NCBI GenBank assembly: GCA_003164045.1
Contig: PLRU01000093.1
Coordinates: 1-58,163, forward strand
Reading direction: 5' to 3'
Source: Candidatus Lustribacter telmatis
GTDB taxonomy: Bacteria > Vulcanimicrobiota > Vulcanimicrobiia > Vulcanimicrobiales > Vulcanimicrobiaceae
DNA length: 58,163 bases
Shown: one piece after another, positions 25,351-34,002 of the stretch
How positions within the stretch are numbered: the stretch's first letter is position 1
Layout: each line of letters opens with the position of its first letter
Notes under the pieces: model-generated
The model's database searches: none
Seen by the model: only the letters and a program-made list of their open reading frames with translations
Told to the model about the DNA's origin: nothing
Position numbers and translations under genes: made by a program

Positions 25351-26958
25351 CTAGATATCGATCTGCCACGGGTAGCTGCCCCAATTCGAAAACGAATTGG
25401 GGTGGAGACCCGTGATTTTCTTGTCGTACACCATCAGGAAGCCGCGCTCGTAGAACAAAATCCAGGGCGCGTCGTTGTCGATAATGCGCTGAAACTGCGC
25501 CGCTGCTTTGTTCTCAACGGCCAAGTCGTATGAGTGCAGGTAGGTGTTGTTCAGCGCATCGACCTCCTTCACGCAATAGTGCGATTCGTTGAAGCCGTTC
25601 GGCGGAATCGAGTCGCACGTCAGCACGCCGTTGATATTGCCGAATGACGGGCCCAGCGACTGCGAATGCAAGGCGATATCGAACTTGCCGTTCTGGACGA
25701 TGCCGCCGGCAGCGTACGGACCGAAGAACGTGCCGCTCGCGTACGAGTGAATCGTGGCCGCGACGCCGATCTTCGTATAGTCGCTTTGGAGGATTGCCGC
25801 CAGCGTCGCGCTGGGCGCGTAGCCGCTCGGGAGCACGATGTCGATCGTCAGTCGCACGCCGTTCTTGGAACGCACGCCGTCGGATCCGCGCTTCCACCCG
25901 GCCGCGTCGAGCATCGCTTCCGCCGCCTTCGGATCGTACTTCGTCACCGGTAAGTCGAGATAACCGTGGGCCATGCGCGGCACGACGGATTCCGTCATCG
26001 CACCGTTGCGCAACACGACTTTGTCAAAGATCAGCGGACGGTTTGTCGCCAGCCGCAGCGCGCGGCGCACGGCCGGGTCCTTGAGCTGCGGACGCGTCGT
26101 GTTGAAAAAAGCCGCCGACATGTAGTTGCTCAGGCGCGTCTCCCAGGTCTTGCCCGGCAGCGCTTTGGCCGAGGCCGCCAACGTCCCGTTAACCGTGTCC
26201 CACATGTCGAGCTCGCCCGTCGTCAGCTGGGTCATGTCGGTGTTGTCGTCGGCGATCATCTTGTAGATGATCTTGTGCAGCTTCGGCAAGCCGCGGAAGT
26301 AGTACGGGTTCGCTTCCATCTCGACGCTCGAACCGCGATTGAATGCGGTGTAACGAAACGGCCCGATGCCGACGGGCAGCGCATTGTATGGCGCCTGATT
26401 GAAATTCGTACCGGGCCCGAGGATGTGTTTGGGCAGTATGGAGGCGTTGGTGTTGGTCGAGAAATAGTCGTACGCAAAGGTCGCGTACGGTTCTTTGAGC
26501 TTGAACACGACCGTATATTTATCGGGTGCCGTAATTGAGGTAAGCCGGTCCCAAACATCGCGCACGGCGATGTTGTTCGTCTTGTCCTGCGCGACGCTCC
26601 ACGTATACGTCACATCGCTCGAATCGAATGGCTGCCCATCGCTCCATTTGACGCCATGCCGCAAGTGCCACGTGATCGTCTTGCCGTCCGCGCCGATCCC
26701 GCCGTTCTTCGTCGTCGGAATCTCCGTCACGAGTTCGGGAATCAGGTTCCCCCTCGGATCGACGCGCGTGAAGAACGCGTTGGTCAGCTCGGAGAGCGTA
26801 ATGATATTTCCCGACGTCGCGATCCACATGTTGAGCGTGTTGATGTCGAGGGTATCAGCGTAGCGCAGCACGTGCGGCTCGTACGCGCTCGCCGGTTTTG
26901 CGGGCGCGAGCGTCGTTATGAGGAACAGTGCAAGGAAGGCGGCGAGGCAGCGTTTCAT
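25351..26958 (-). CDS. ABC transporter substrate-binding protein, peptide/opine type (SBP_bac_5)
   Basis: A 535-residue exported family 5 solute-binding protein. The signal peptide starts MKRCLAAFLALFLITTLAPAKPASA. Typical blocks: YADTLDINTLNMW, IPELVTEIPTTKNGG, WHLRHGVKWSDGQPFDSSDV and DPAVRRALRLATNR. Members bind peptides, nickel or other small molecules. It lacks adjacent permease or ATPase genes. It sits 34 bp downstream of paaH on the same strand, with GGAG before its ATG, so it appears to be the third gene of the paaZ-paaH transcript. The frame runs on upstream into paaH but the signal peptide fixes the start. Confidence 0.87.
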   Translation of the reverse strand: MKRCLAAFLALFLITTLAPAKPASAYEPHVLRYADTLDINTLNMWIATSGNIITLSELTNAFFTRVDPRGNLIPELVTEIPTTKNGGIGADGKTITWHLRHGVKWSDGQPFDSSDVTYTWSVAQDKTNNIAVRDVWDRLTSITAPDKYTVVFKLKEPYATFAYDYFSTNTNASILPKHILGPGTNFNQAPYNALPVGIGPFRYTAFNRGSSVEMEANPYYFRGLPKLHKIIYKMIADDNTDMTQLTTGELDMWDTVNGTLAASAKALPGKTWETRLSNYMSAAFFNTTRPQLKDPAVRRALRLATNRPLIFDKVVLRNGAMTESVVPRMAHGYLDLPVTKYDPKAAEAMLDAAGWKRGSDGVRSKNGVRLTIDIVLPSGYAPSATLAAILQSDYTKIGVAATIHSYASGTFFGPYAAGGIVQNGKFDIALHSQSLGPSFGNINGVLTCDSIPPNGFNESHYCVKEVDALNNTYLHSYDLAVENKAAAQFQRIIDNDAPWILFYERGFLMVYDKKITGLHPNSFSNWGSYPWQIDI

Positions 26959-26992
26959 GAGCACTCCGATGCGCCTCGCCGGACGCGGCTTC

Positions 26993-27862
26993 CTACGAAC
27001 CGATCGGGCGCGCCTCGCCGGTCGCCCAGTCATAAAAACCCTGGCCCGACTTTTTGCCGAGTTTACCCGCGGCGACCATGTCGATGAGAAGCCGGGGCGG
27101 CGCATACCGCGCGCCGTAGCTTTTCTCAAGATTGCGCGCGATATCGAGCCGCACGTCGAGGCCGACGAGATCGGTCAGCTTGAGCGGCCCCATCGGGTGG
27201 CGATAGCCGAGTTCCATCGCCCGGTCGATATCGGCCGGCGCCGCGACGCCGTCTTCCACCATCCGAATCGCCTCGAGGCCGAGCGCGATCCCCAGGCGCG
27301 TTGAGGCAAACCCCGGGGCGTCGCGAACGATGATGCTCGTCTTGCCGAGTTGCTCGCAGAGCGCGAGCGCCGCGTCGCGCGCCGCATCGCTCGTGCGCTC
27401 GCCGAGGACGATTTCCACTAGCGCCATCGCCCACACCGGATTGAAGAAATGGAGACCGAGGAAGCGGCCCGGCGCAGGCAGTTCGGCCGCGAGGGTGTCG
27501 ATCGAGAGACCGCTCGTATTCGTTGCGAGCAGGTGTGGTTCGCGCGCGGCGCAGCGAGCGAGTACGGCGCGCTTCAGGTCGGGAATCTCCGGCACGGCTT
27601 CGACGATCACATCGAGTCCGAGCGGTAACGTTTCGACCGACGTTTTGCCGCTCACGCGGGCTGCGGCTTCGGCCGCCGCACCGGGCGTCATCGCACCGCG
27701 TTGCGCCGAACGCTCGAAGACGTGTGCCACGCTCGCGAGCGCGCGTTTTACACGTTCCTCGTCGACCTCGACGATCGCAACGTTTGCACCGCCGGCGGCA
27801 AACGCGTGCGCGATGCCGACGCCCATCGATCCACCGCCGATGACTGCCGCGCGTTCGATCAT
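26993..27862 (-). CDS. paaH: 3-Hydroxyacyl-CoA dehydrogenase (PaaH type)
   Basis: A 289-residue NAD-dependent 3-hydroxyacyl-CoA dehydrogenase. The Rossmann motif GGGSMGVGIAHAFA opens the protein, LHFFNPVWAMALVEIV carries the catalytic His, and the C-terminal domain contains ELGYRHPMGPLKLTDLVGLDV. In the phenylacetate pathway PaaH oxidises 3-hydroxyadipyl-CoA to 3-oxoadipyl-CoA. A general beta-oxidation role is possible, but it begins 1 nt after the paaZ stop, so the pathway assignment is strong. It is shorter than the two-domain E. coli PaaH (about 475 residues) because it has only one C-terminal repeat. Confidence 0.87.
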   Translation of the reverse strand: MIERAAVIGGGSMGVGIAHAFAAGGANVAIVEVDEERVKRALASVAHVFERSAQRGAMTPGAAAEAAARVSGKTSVETLPLGLDVIVEAVPEIPDLKRAVLARCAAREPHLLATNTSGLSIDTLAAELPAPGRFLGLHFFNPVWAMALVEIVLGERTSDAARDAALALCEQLGKTSIIVRDAPGFASTRLGIALGLEAIRMVEDGVAAPADIDRAMELGYRHPMGPLKLTDLVGLDVRLDIARNLEKSYGARYAPPRLLIDMVAAGKLGKKSGQGFYDWATGEARPIGS

Positions 27863-27863
27863 T

Positions 27864-29921
27864 TCAACCCACCTTCGTTAGGGCGGCCGTCGCTCCGGCG
27901 GTGGTAGCGTTCATCGTCAGCAACTCGTAGGTCGCGACGATCTCGTCGCTTTGGTTCGTGATCGCGACGTCCCAGCGCACTTCGCCGTAGTCGGGCTGAC
28001 GCGCCGACTTGCTGCGCACCGTGAGCCGCACGGCAATGGTGTCGCCCGGCGCAACCGGCTTGATGAAGCGCAGGCGCTCGAGTCCGTAGTTTGCGAGCAC
28101 CGGTCCGGGCGCGGGATCGACGAAGAGCCCGGCGGCGAACGCAAGGATCAAGTAGCCGTGCGCGACGCGGCCTTCGAAGAACGGGTTCGCGCGCGCCGCC
28201 GCTTCATCCATGTGCGCGTAGAATTTGTCGCCGGTGAATTCCGCGAAGTGTTCGATGTCGGCGAGCGTGATCGTGCGCGGTTCGGAATGAATGGTCTCGC
28301 CGATTTGGAGCTCCTCGAACGTTTGCCGGAACGGATGCACGGCGGCGGGCCGCTCGGGAGCGCCGGCGGTCCACGTCTTCGTGAGCGCGGCCATGCGAGC
28401 CGGCGATGCCTGTATCGCGGTGCGCTGCATGTAGTGAAACACGCCGCGCACGCCGCCCAATTCTTCGCCGCCGCCCGCGCGGCCGGGGCCGCCGTGGGTG
28501 AGTCCGGGTAAGGGCGAACCGTGACCGGTGGATTCGCGCGCGTCGTCGCGATCGATTGCGATGATGCGCCCGTGGAACGCGCTGATGCCGAGAATCAGTT
28601 CGGTCGCGGCATCGTCGTCGTAAGTGAACACCGACGCAACGAGACTGCCGGCGCCGCGGCGTACGATTTCGATTGCATCCTCGACGCTATCATACGGCAT
28701 CAACGTGCTGACCGGACCGAACGCTTCGATTTCATGCGGCGCCGTAACGCTGAGCGGCAGTTCCGTCGCGAGCAGAATCGGCGGCAGAAACGCACCGGTC
28801 GCCGCATCGGCATCGAGCGTCGTGTAGTGCTCGGGATCGCCGAAGAGGCGTTCCGTTTGCGCTTCCAAAAGGGCGACGTTTTCGAGCACGGCCGCGCGCT
28901 GGCTGCGCGTGGCGAGTGCGCCCATCGTGACGGCTTCGCTGCGCGGGTTCCCGACGACCACGGCGCCGAGTTTCTCGACGAGCGCGCTTGCGGCGGCATC
29001 GTAGAACGCGCGCGGCACGATCGCGCGCCGGATCGCGGTGCACTTCTGGCCGGCCTTGGCCGTCATCTCGCGCACGACTTCTTTGATGAAGAGATCGAAT
29101 TCCGGCGTGCCCGGCCCCGCTTCCGGACCGAGGATCGCGGCGTTGAGCGAATCGCGCTCCGCTACGAACCGGGTGGCCTGCCGCGCAACGTTGGGATGCG
29201 AGTGCAGCATCAGTGACGTTTCGAGCGAGCCGGTGAACGAGATAACGTCTTGTCCATCGAGGTGATCGAGCAAGTTGCCGGTACTGCCGACGATGAGTTG
29301 CGCAGCGCCGGGCGGCAAGATGCCGGATTCAACGATCAGCGCGAACATCGCGTGCGTGAGATACGACGTCGCCGAGGCCGGCTTGACGATGACGGGCATC
29401 CCCGCAAGAATCGCCGGCGCGAATTTTTCGAGCATGCCCCAGCACGGAAAGTTGTACGCGTTGATGTGCACGGCGACGCCGCGCAGCGGCGTGAGGATGT
29501 GCTGTCCGACGAAGGTACCGCGCTTCGAGAGTCCCTCTTGCGCGCCGTCGAGTACGAACCGCTCGTCGGGAAGTTCGCGCCGCCCCTTCGATGAGTAGGC
29601 GAAGAGCGTGCCGATGCCGCCGTCGATATCGATCATGCTATCGCGCTTCGTTGCGCCCGTGTCGTACGAAAGTTCGTAGAGCGGTTCGCGCCGGTCGTTG
29701 AGGTAAACCGCCAATGCCCGCAGCAATGCGGCGCGCTCGTGGAACGTCAGCTTGCGCAGTGCACGGCCGCCGGTGGAACGCGCGAAATCGGTGAGTTCGG
29801 CGAAGTTCAGTCCCGCGCTCGAAGCCGACGCAACGGTGTGTCCGTCGATGGCGCTTGGAAGCGCGATCTGGCCCGTCGGCGCTTCGTACCAGCGGCCGGC
29901 AGCGTAGCTGGGTAGGATCAC
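27864..29921 (-). CDS. paaZ: Bifunctional ring-opening enzyme PaaZ (aldehyde dehydrogenase plus MaoC hydratase)
   Basis: A 685-residue fusion that opens oxepin-CoA and oxidises the resulting semialdehyde. The N-terminal aldehyde dehydrogenase half has catalytic Glu255 in VAERDSLN and Cys294 in AGQKCTAI, one residue off the E. coli positions 256 and 295. The C-terminal MaoC-type hydratase half has FAEFTGDKFYAHMDEAAA and FFEGRVAHGYLILAFAAGLF. Both halves are full length. GTG start with GGAG 8 nt upstream. It heads the minus-strand operon paaZ-paaH-binding protein and diverges from E1 alpha across a 95-bp gap holding an operator like the one before paaA. Confidence 0.95.
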   Translation of the reverse strand: MILPSYAAGRWYEAPTGQIALPSAIDGHTVASASSAGLNFAELTDFARSTGGRALRKLTFHERAALLRALAVYLNDRREPLYELSYDTGATKRDSMIDIDGGIGTLFAYSSKGRRELPDERFVLDGAQEGLSKRGTFVGQHILTPLRGVAVHINAYNFPCWGMLEKFAPAILAGMPVIVKPASATSYLTHAMFALIVESGILPPGAAQLIVGSTGNLLDHLDGQDVISFTGSLETSLMLHSHPNVARQATRFVAERDSLNAAILGPEAGPGTPEFDLFIKEVVREMTAKAGQKCTAIRRAIVPRAFYDAAASALVEKLGAVVVGNPRSEAVTMGALATRSQRAAVLENVALLEAQTERLFGDPEHYTTLDADAATGAFLPPILLATELPLSVTAPHEIEAFGPVSTLMPYDSVEDAIEIVRRGAGSLVASVFTYDDDAATELILGISAFHGRIIAIDRDDARESTGHGSPLPGLTHGGPGRAGGGEELGGVRGVFHYMQRTAIQASPARMAALTKTWTAGAPERPAAVHPFRQTFEELQIGETIHSEPRTITLADIEHFAEFTGDKFYAHMDEAAARANPFFEGRVAHGYLILAFAAGLFVDPAPGPVLANYGLERLRFIKPVAPGDTIAVRLTVRSKSARQPDYGEVRWDVAITNQSDEIVATYELLTMNATTAGATAALTKVG

Positions 29922-29942
29922 GGCGGCATCTCCGTTAGAGGC

Positions 29943-29972
29943 TTGACGGGGTTACAATTTCGACGGTACACT
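29943..29972 (+). promoter_or_regulatory. Sigma70-like promoter of the E1 alpha/beta operon
   Basis: TTGACG (29943-29948), 18-bp spacer, TACACT (29967-29972). It lies 45 bp before the E1 alpha ATG. A 19-bp TetR-type operator starts five bases after the -10, so repressor binding would cover the start site. Confidence 0.55.
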
Positions 29973-29976
29973 CAAC

Positions 29977-29995
29977 CCACCGACCATTCGGTAGG
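29977..29995. promoter_or_regulatory. PaaR-type operator 1 (paaZ / E1 alpha divergence)
   Basis: CCACCGACCATTCGGTAGG, an imperfect palindrome with 7-bp arms around CCAT. It differs from the operator before paaA (34610-34628) at only two positions. It sits just downstream of the E1 promoter -10 and upstream of paaZ, so one TetR dimer could control both directions. Confidence 0.75.
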
Positions 29996-30016
29996 CCACC
30001 TTAGAGGCGAGTCTCG

Positions 30017-31036
30017 ATGGAACCTGGCGCCCTTACCGCCGCGCCGGCGCGAGCGAAAGACCCCGCGCTGTGGCTTGCGATGTTGCGCAACATGCTGCTC
30101 CAACGTGCCGTCGATACGCGCGGTTTCCAACTCAACCGCCAAGGCAAGATCCCGATCGCGATGGGCTCCGAGGGCCACGAGGCGGTTCAAGCCGGCACCG
30201 GCTTCGCGTTCGAACGCGGCCGCGATTCGCTCTGGGTGTACTACCGCAATACGGGCATCGTGCTTGCCGCGGGCCTCACGCTCGAGAGCCTCTTCCGCTC
30301 GCAATTCGCGCGCGCCACCGACACCAGCGGCGGACGGCAGATCATCAACCACGTCTCCGACCGGGCACTTGGGATCGCCTCGCTCTCGTCGATTATCGCG
30401 ACGCAATGCACGCACGCCGTCGGTGCGGCGTACGCCTACAAGCTGCGGCGCGAAAACGACCGCGTTGCCATCTGCACGTTCGGCGAGGGCGCGACGAGCG
30501 AAGGCGAGTGGCATGAAGCGATGAATTTCGCGACGGTGTTGCACGTGCCGGTGGTGTTCGTGTGCGAGAACAACCGCTGGGCAATCTCCACGCCGCAGCG
30601 CAAGCAGATGCACAACGAACACATCGCCGACCGCGCCGCCGGCTACGGCATGCAAGGCGTGACGGTCGACGGCTTCGATCCGATTGCCGTGTACGATGCG
30701 GTGCGCGCCGCGCGCACCAAGGCGGTGAACGGCGGCGGCCCGACGCTCGTCGAAGCGAAGTGCTACCGCTTTCTCTCGCACACGACCGACGACGACGACC
30801 GCACCTATCGTCCGCGCGAAGACGTCGAGAAAGAACGTACGAACGATCCGCTCCCGCGCTTCGAGGCGCGCCTGATCGAACTAGGCGTTATCGATCGGGC
30901 CGGCGTTGACGAACTGCGCGCGACGATTTTAGCGGAAGTCAACGCGATGACCGATCGCATCGAGGGCGAACCCTCACCGGCCGGCGCGGATCTTTACGGC
31001 AACGTCTACGAAGGACCGCACGAGCCATGGCGGTGA
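30017..31036 (+). CDS. 2-Oxoacid dehydrogenase E1 component, alpha subunit
   Basis: A 339-residue thiamine-diphosphate-dependent E1 alpha of the pyruvate / branched-chain 2-oxoacid dehydrogenase family. The TPP motif is GEGATSEGEWHEAMNFATVLHVPVVFVCENN, with the phosphorylation-loop region RFLSHTTDDDDRTYR after it. It forms an alpha2-beta2 E1 with the next gene, decarboxylating a 2-oxoacid and passing the acyl group to an E2 lipoyl domain. Neither E2 nor E3 is encoded in the window. The gene lies under a PaaR-type operator shared with paaZ, which points to a phenylacetate-related substrate such as phenylpyruvate (inference); a branched-chain substrate is the alternative. Confidence 0.9.
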   Translation: MEPGALTAAPARAKDPALWLAMLRNMLLQRAVDTRGFQLNRQGKIPIAMGSEGHEAVQAGTGFAFERGRDSLWVYYRNTGIVLAAGLTLESLFRSQFARATDTSGGRQIINHVSDRALGIASLSSIIATQCTHAVGAAYAYKLRRENDRVAICTFGEGATSEGEWHEAMNFATVLHVPVVFVCENNRWAISTPQRKQMHNEHIADRAAGYGMQGVTVDGFDPIAVYDAVRAARTKAVNGGGPTLVEAKCYRFLSHTTDDDDRTYRPREDVEKERTNDPLPRFEARLIELGVIDRAGVDELRATILAEVNAMTDRIEGEPSPAGADLYGNVYEGPHEPWR

Positions 31037-32010
31037 TGAACAACGCCGAGGCCGTGCGCACGACGCTGCGCGACGCGCTGGCGGCCGACGAGCGCACGCT
31101 CTTGATGGGCGAAGACATCGGCGCGCGCGGTAATGTGTTCTTGCTGACCCGGGGCTTGCAAGAAGAGTTCGGCGACGAACGCGTGCTCGACACGCCGCTC
31201 GCGGAAGCCGGCATCATCGGCGTCGCGGTCGGCCTCGCGATGGAAGGTATGCGCCCGATCGCCGAGATTCAGTTTGCGGATTTCATCTACCCGGCGTTCA
31301 ACCAGATCGTCGGTGAGGCAGCGAAAGTGCGCTACCGCAGTAACGGCGACTACACGTGTCCGCTCGTCATCCGCGCGCCCTACGGCGGCGGCGTGCGCGG
31401 CGCGCTCTCACACTCGGTCTCGGTCGAGGCGCTGTTCTATCACGTGCCGGGATTGAAGATCGTCGTGCCGTCGTTTCCGGCCGACATCAAGGGATTGCTC
31501 AACGCGGCCATCGCCGATCCCGATCCGGTGCTGGTGTTCGAGCACAAGAAAACGTATCGCCTGATCAAAGGCGAGGTGCCCGACGGCTACTATGAGATCG
31601 AGATCGGCAAAGCCGACGTGAAGCGCCCGGGCGATCAATTGACCGTGGTGTCGTACGGGCTCTACGTGCATCAAGCACTCGAGGCCGCCGAACGGCTCGC
31701 CGGCGAGAACATTTCGGTTGAGGTCATCGACCTGCGCTCGATCCGCCCGATGGACCGCGAAACGATCCTCACCAGCGTGAAGAAAACGCGCAAACTGCTG
31801 GTGATCCACGAAGACAACACGTTCGGCGGCGTAGGCGCGGAAATCAGCGCGATGGTGATGGAGAAGGCGTTCTTCGAACTCGACGCGCCGGTGGGCCGCC
31901 TCTGCGGGCCCGACGTGCCGGCGATGGGCTACGCCCTCGCGCTCGAGGAAGAGTTCATGATTTCCACCGACCGCATGGCCGAGGAGATGCGCGCGCTCGT
32001 CGCGTTTTGA
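31027..32010 (+). CDS. 2-Oxoacid dehydrogenase E1 component, beta subunit
   Basis: A 327-residue E1 beta subunit. Typical blocks: MGEDIGARGNVFLLTRGLQEEFG, RVLDTPLAEAGIIGVAVGLAMEG, IAEIQFADFIYPAFNQIV and the C-terminal VIDLRSIRPMDRETILTSVKKT. It overlaps the alpha-subunit gene by 10 bp, as expected for stoichiometric subunits. A strong promoter for the following flavin oxidoreductase begins 10 bp after its stop, so the operon ends here or continues only by read-through. Confidence 0.92.
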   Translation: MAVMNNAEAVRTTLRDALAADERTLLMGEDIGARGNVFLLTRGLQEEFGDERVLDTPLAEAGIIGVAVGLAMEGMRPIAEIQFADFIYPAFNQIVGEAAKVRYRSNGDYTCPLVIRAPYGGGVRGALSHSVSVEALFYHVPGLKIVVPSFPADIKGLLNAAIADPDPVLVFEHKKTYRLIKGEVPDGYYEIEIGKADVKRPGDQLTVVSYGLYVHQALEAAERLAGENISVEVIDLRSIRPMDRETILTSVKKTRKLLVIHEDNTFGGVGAEISAMVMEKAFFELDAPVGRLCGPDVPAMGYALALEEEFMISTDRMAEEMRALVAF

Positions 32011-32020
32011 GCCGGGGGTA

Positions 32021-32049
32021 TTGACGGCGGGGAATCCGGCGCCTATACT
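32021..32049 (+). promoter_or_regulatory. Promoter of the LLM oxidoreductase-MarR operon
   Basis: TTGACG (32021-32026), 17-bp spacer, TATACT (32044-32049): five of six bases match the consensus in each box. A perfect-arm palindrome begins nine bases after the -10. Confidence 0.7.
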
Positions 32050-32057
32050 CGGGCGGG

Positions 32058-32075
32058 TACTTGCATTTGCAAGTA
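32058..32075. promoter_or_regulatory. MarR-type operator, 18-bp palindrome
   Basis: TACTTGCA-TT-TGCAAGTA: two perfect 8-bp arms around a 2-bp centre, placed over the expected transcription start of the operon that encodes a MarR regulator. This is the classic layout of MarR autoregulation. Confidence 0.75.
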
Positions 32076-32090
32076 TCTGAGGTCGACAAC

Positions 32091-33188
32091 ATGAAATTCG
32101 GCTACTTCACGCTGAGCGACAACCGGTACCCGAACAACACGCGCACAGCGGAGCAATTTCTCCACGAGATCTACGACCAGGCCGTGTACGCCGACCAGAT
32201 CGGCATGCACTCGGCGTGGGTCGGCGAGCACCATTTCAATCTGCTCGGGATCAATCCGTGCCCAAACATTCTGCTCTCGGCACTCGCTGCCGCGACGAAG
32301 AACATCCGGCTCGCGCCCGCGGTCGTGCTGTTGCCGGTCCACCATCCGCTGCACGTCGCGGAAGAGTGGGCGACGCTCGATCAGCTCTCCGGCGGGCGCG
32401 TCGATTTTGCCGCGGGGCGCGGTTACGATGCCGCCGAGTATCTGCCGTTCAACGTGCCGTTCGACCGCTCGGCAAACATCTTTGCCGAAGGCCTCGACAT
32501 CCTCTGGCGCGCGTGGACGGAGCCCGGCAAGTGGTCGCACCACGGCGAGTTCTACAACTTCGACGACATCGAAGTGCGGCCGCACCCCTTGCAATCGCCG
32601 ATGCGGCCGTTCGTGGCGTGCTTCTCGCGCATCTCGATGGAACTCGCGGCGCGCAACGACTGGAACATCATCTTCGCGCCGTTTGCAGCCAACATGGTCT
32701 ACGGCAGCTTGGGCGGTGCGGTTTCGGCCTTCGCCGAGGAATGCGCGAAACACGGCCGCAAGCCGCGGCAATCCAGCTGCAGCTACTTCATCCACATCAC
32801 CGATGATGCCGAAAGCGACCGCTACGGACGCGATACGCTGCTCAGCTATTTCAAGGATGCGCTCGTCGGATCGTTCCCCTCGAACCCCGAGACGGTGCCG
32901 CCGACGCTGCGCTACTTCTTGGAGATCGTGAAAGTCCTCAACAACATGAAATCGGAGGACCTCACGAACCGGTCGGTGCTGATCGGCAGTCCGGAGAAGA
33001 TCATCGAGGATCTGCGCATGATCGAGGCCTCCGGCATCAGCGAAGTGATCCTGTACTTCAACTACGGCATGAAACCGCACGCGCTGGTGAAAGAACAGAT
33101 GCACCGTTTCATGACGGACATCGCACCGGCATTTCGTTCCGAGAGCATCCATGCTGGACCTCAACGAATACCTTCCGTATCTCATTAA
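32091..33188 (+). CDS. LLM-class flavin-dependent oxidoreductase
   Basis: A 365-residue luciferase-like TIM-barrel flavoprotein (bacterial luciferase / alkanal monooxygenase family). Family blocks: MKFGYFTLSDNRYP, SAWVGEHHFN, NIRLAPAVVLLPVHHPLHVAEEWATLDQLSGGRVDFAAGRGY and VLIGSPEKIIEDLRM. Such enzymes use reduced flavin and O2 on diverse substrates; the substrate here is unknown. ATG 32091 has GAGG 8 nt upstream. Its end overlaps the MarR gene by 38 bp. Its position between the paa operons, under its own MarR operator, suggests an inducible monooxygenase for an aromatic or related compound. Confidence 0.88.
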   Translation: MKFGYFTLSDNRYPNNTRTAEQFLHEIYDQAVYADQIGMHSAWVGEHHFNLLGINPCPNILLSALAAATKNIRLAPAVVLLPVHHPLHVAEEWATLDQLSGGRVDFAAGRGYDAAEYLPFNVPFDRSANIFAEGLDILWRAWTEPGKWSHHGEFYNFDDIEVRPHPLQSPMRPFVACFSRISMELAARNDWNIIFAPFAANMVYGSLGGAVSAFAEECAKHGRKPRQSSCSYFIHITDDAESDRYGRDTLLSYFKDALVGSFPSNPETVPPTLRYFLEIVKVLNNMKSEDLTNRSVLIGSPEKIIEDLRMIEASGISEVILYFNYGMKPHALVKEQMHRFMTDIAPAFRSESIHAGPQRIPSVSH

Positions 33189-33606
33189 CCGCGTCGGCTT
33201 CGCGGTTAGCGAATCGTTCGGCGAAGTGCTGGCTAGCGACGACCTGACGATCTCGATGTGGCGGGTGCTCGCCGTACTGCTGCACAACGGACCGCAGCAC
33301 ATGACGAACCTGGCCGAACTTACCACCGTGGAACTCTCGACCCTCTCGCGCTTAGTCGGCACGATGCAGCGCCGGGGGCTCGTCACGCGCAAGCGCAACG
33401 CCGCCGACGGGCGCAACGTCAGCGTGGCACTCTCGACTCGCGGCACAGCCCTGACCACGCGCCTCTTGCCGGCCGCCGCCGATCTCGAGCTGCGCATGAT
33501 CGCCGGTATGTCGGCATCCGATGCAGCAGCGCTGCGGCGGCTGCTGAAGAAAATGCACGCAACGATTCGCAGCGACGCCACGCAAGCCGATCGGAAAAGC
33601 GCCTAG
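33151..33606 (+). CDS. MarR family transcriptional regulator
   Basis: A 151-residue winged-helix MarR protein. The recognition-helix region reads MTNLAELTTVELSTLSRLVGTMQRRGLVTRKRNAADGRNVSVALSTRG, the family hallmark. It starts inside the end of the flavin oxidoreductase gene and is followed directly by a small membrane gene. The 18-bp palindrome at 32058-32075, in the promoter of the operon, is its likely operator, so it should repress its own operon until an aromatic or similar ligand binds. Confidence 0.9.
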   Translation: MLDLNEYLPYLINRVGFAVSESFGEVLASDDLTISMWRVLAVLLHNGPQHMTNLAELTTVELSTLSRLVGTMQRRGLVTRKRNAADGRNVSVALSTRGTALTTRLLPAAADLELRMIAGMSASDAAALRRLLKKMHATIRSDATQADRKSA

Positions 33607-33987
33607 ATGACGCAGGCTATCTGCCGCGATATCGGTGTTGTCGCGTTCATCGTCTTCGCCGCGTACGGCCTCTTCGGCACGCTCAATCTCGTGCGCACCG
33701 CAACGTCGCCACCGGGTCCGCGACCGTGGGCGCTATTCGCACTCTTCACGATGGTCGAGGCCGTGCAAGTGTACGGGCTTCTCGCACCGCGTCCCGGAGC
33801 CGACGTCCGCGGCGGCGCGATCGTCGCCCTCGCGGCGATCTTCTTTTGCGGCTACCTCCAGCGGCTCTATTTCGTCTCGGTGGCCAAGGGCCAAACGACG
33901 TTCCCGCGCTTACCGTTCTACCTCGGCATCGCCATCTTACTCGCCATCGTCATCGCCGCACATATGGCGAGCCCGTATCTGCCCTAG
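33607..33987 (+). CDS. Small four-helix membrane protein, unknown
   Basis: A 126-residue hydrophobic protein with four predicted transmembrane helices (about residues 8-28, 42-60, 68-88 and 103-122). The ATG directly abuts the MarR stop. I do not recognise a family. As the last gene of the flavin oxidoreductase-MarR operon it may help uptake or efflux of the inducing compound, but nothing in the sequence proves this. Confidence 0.65.
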   Translation: MTQAICRDIGVVAFIVFAAYGLFGTLNLVRTATSPPGPRPWALFALFTMVEAVQVYGLLAPRPGADVRGGAIVALAAIFFCGYLQRLYFVSVAKGQTTFPRLPFYLGIAILLAIVIAAHMASPYLP

Positions 33988-34002
33988 TCTTCCCTTTCAC
34001 CG

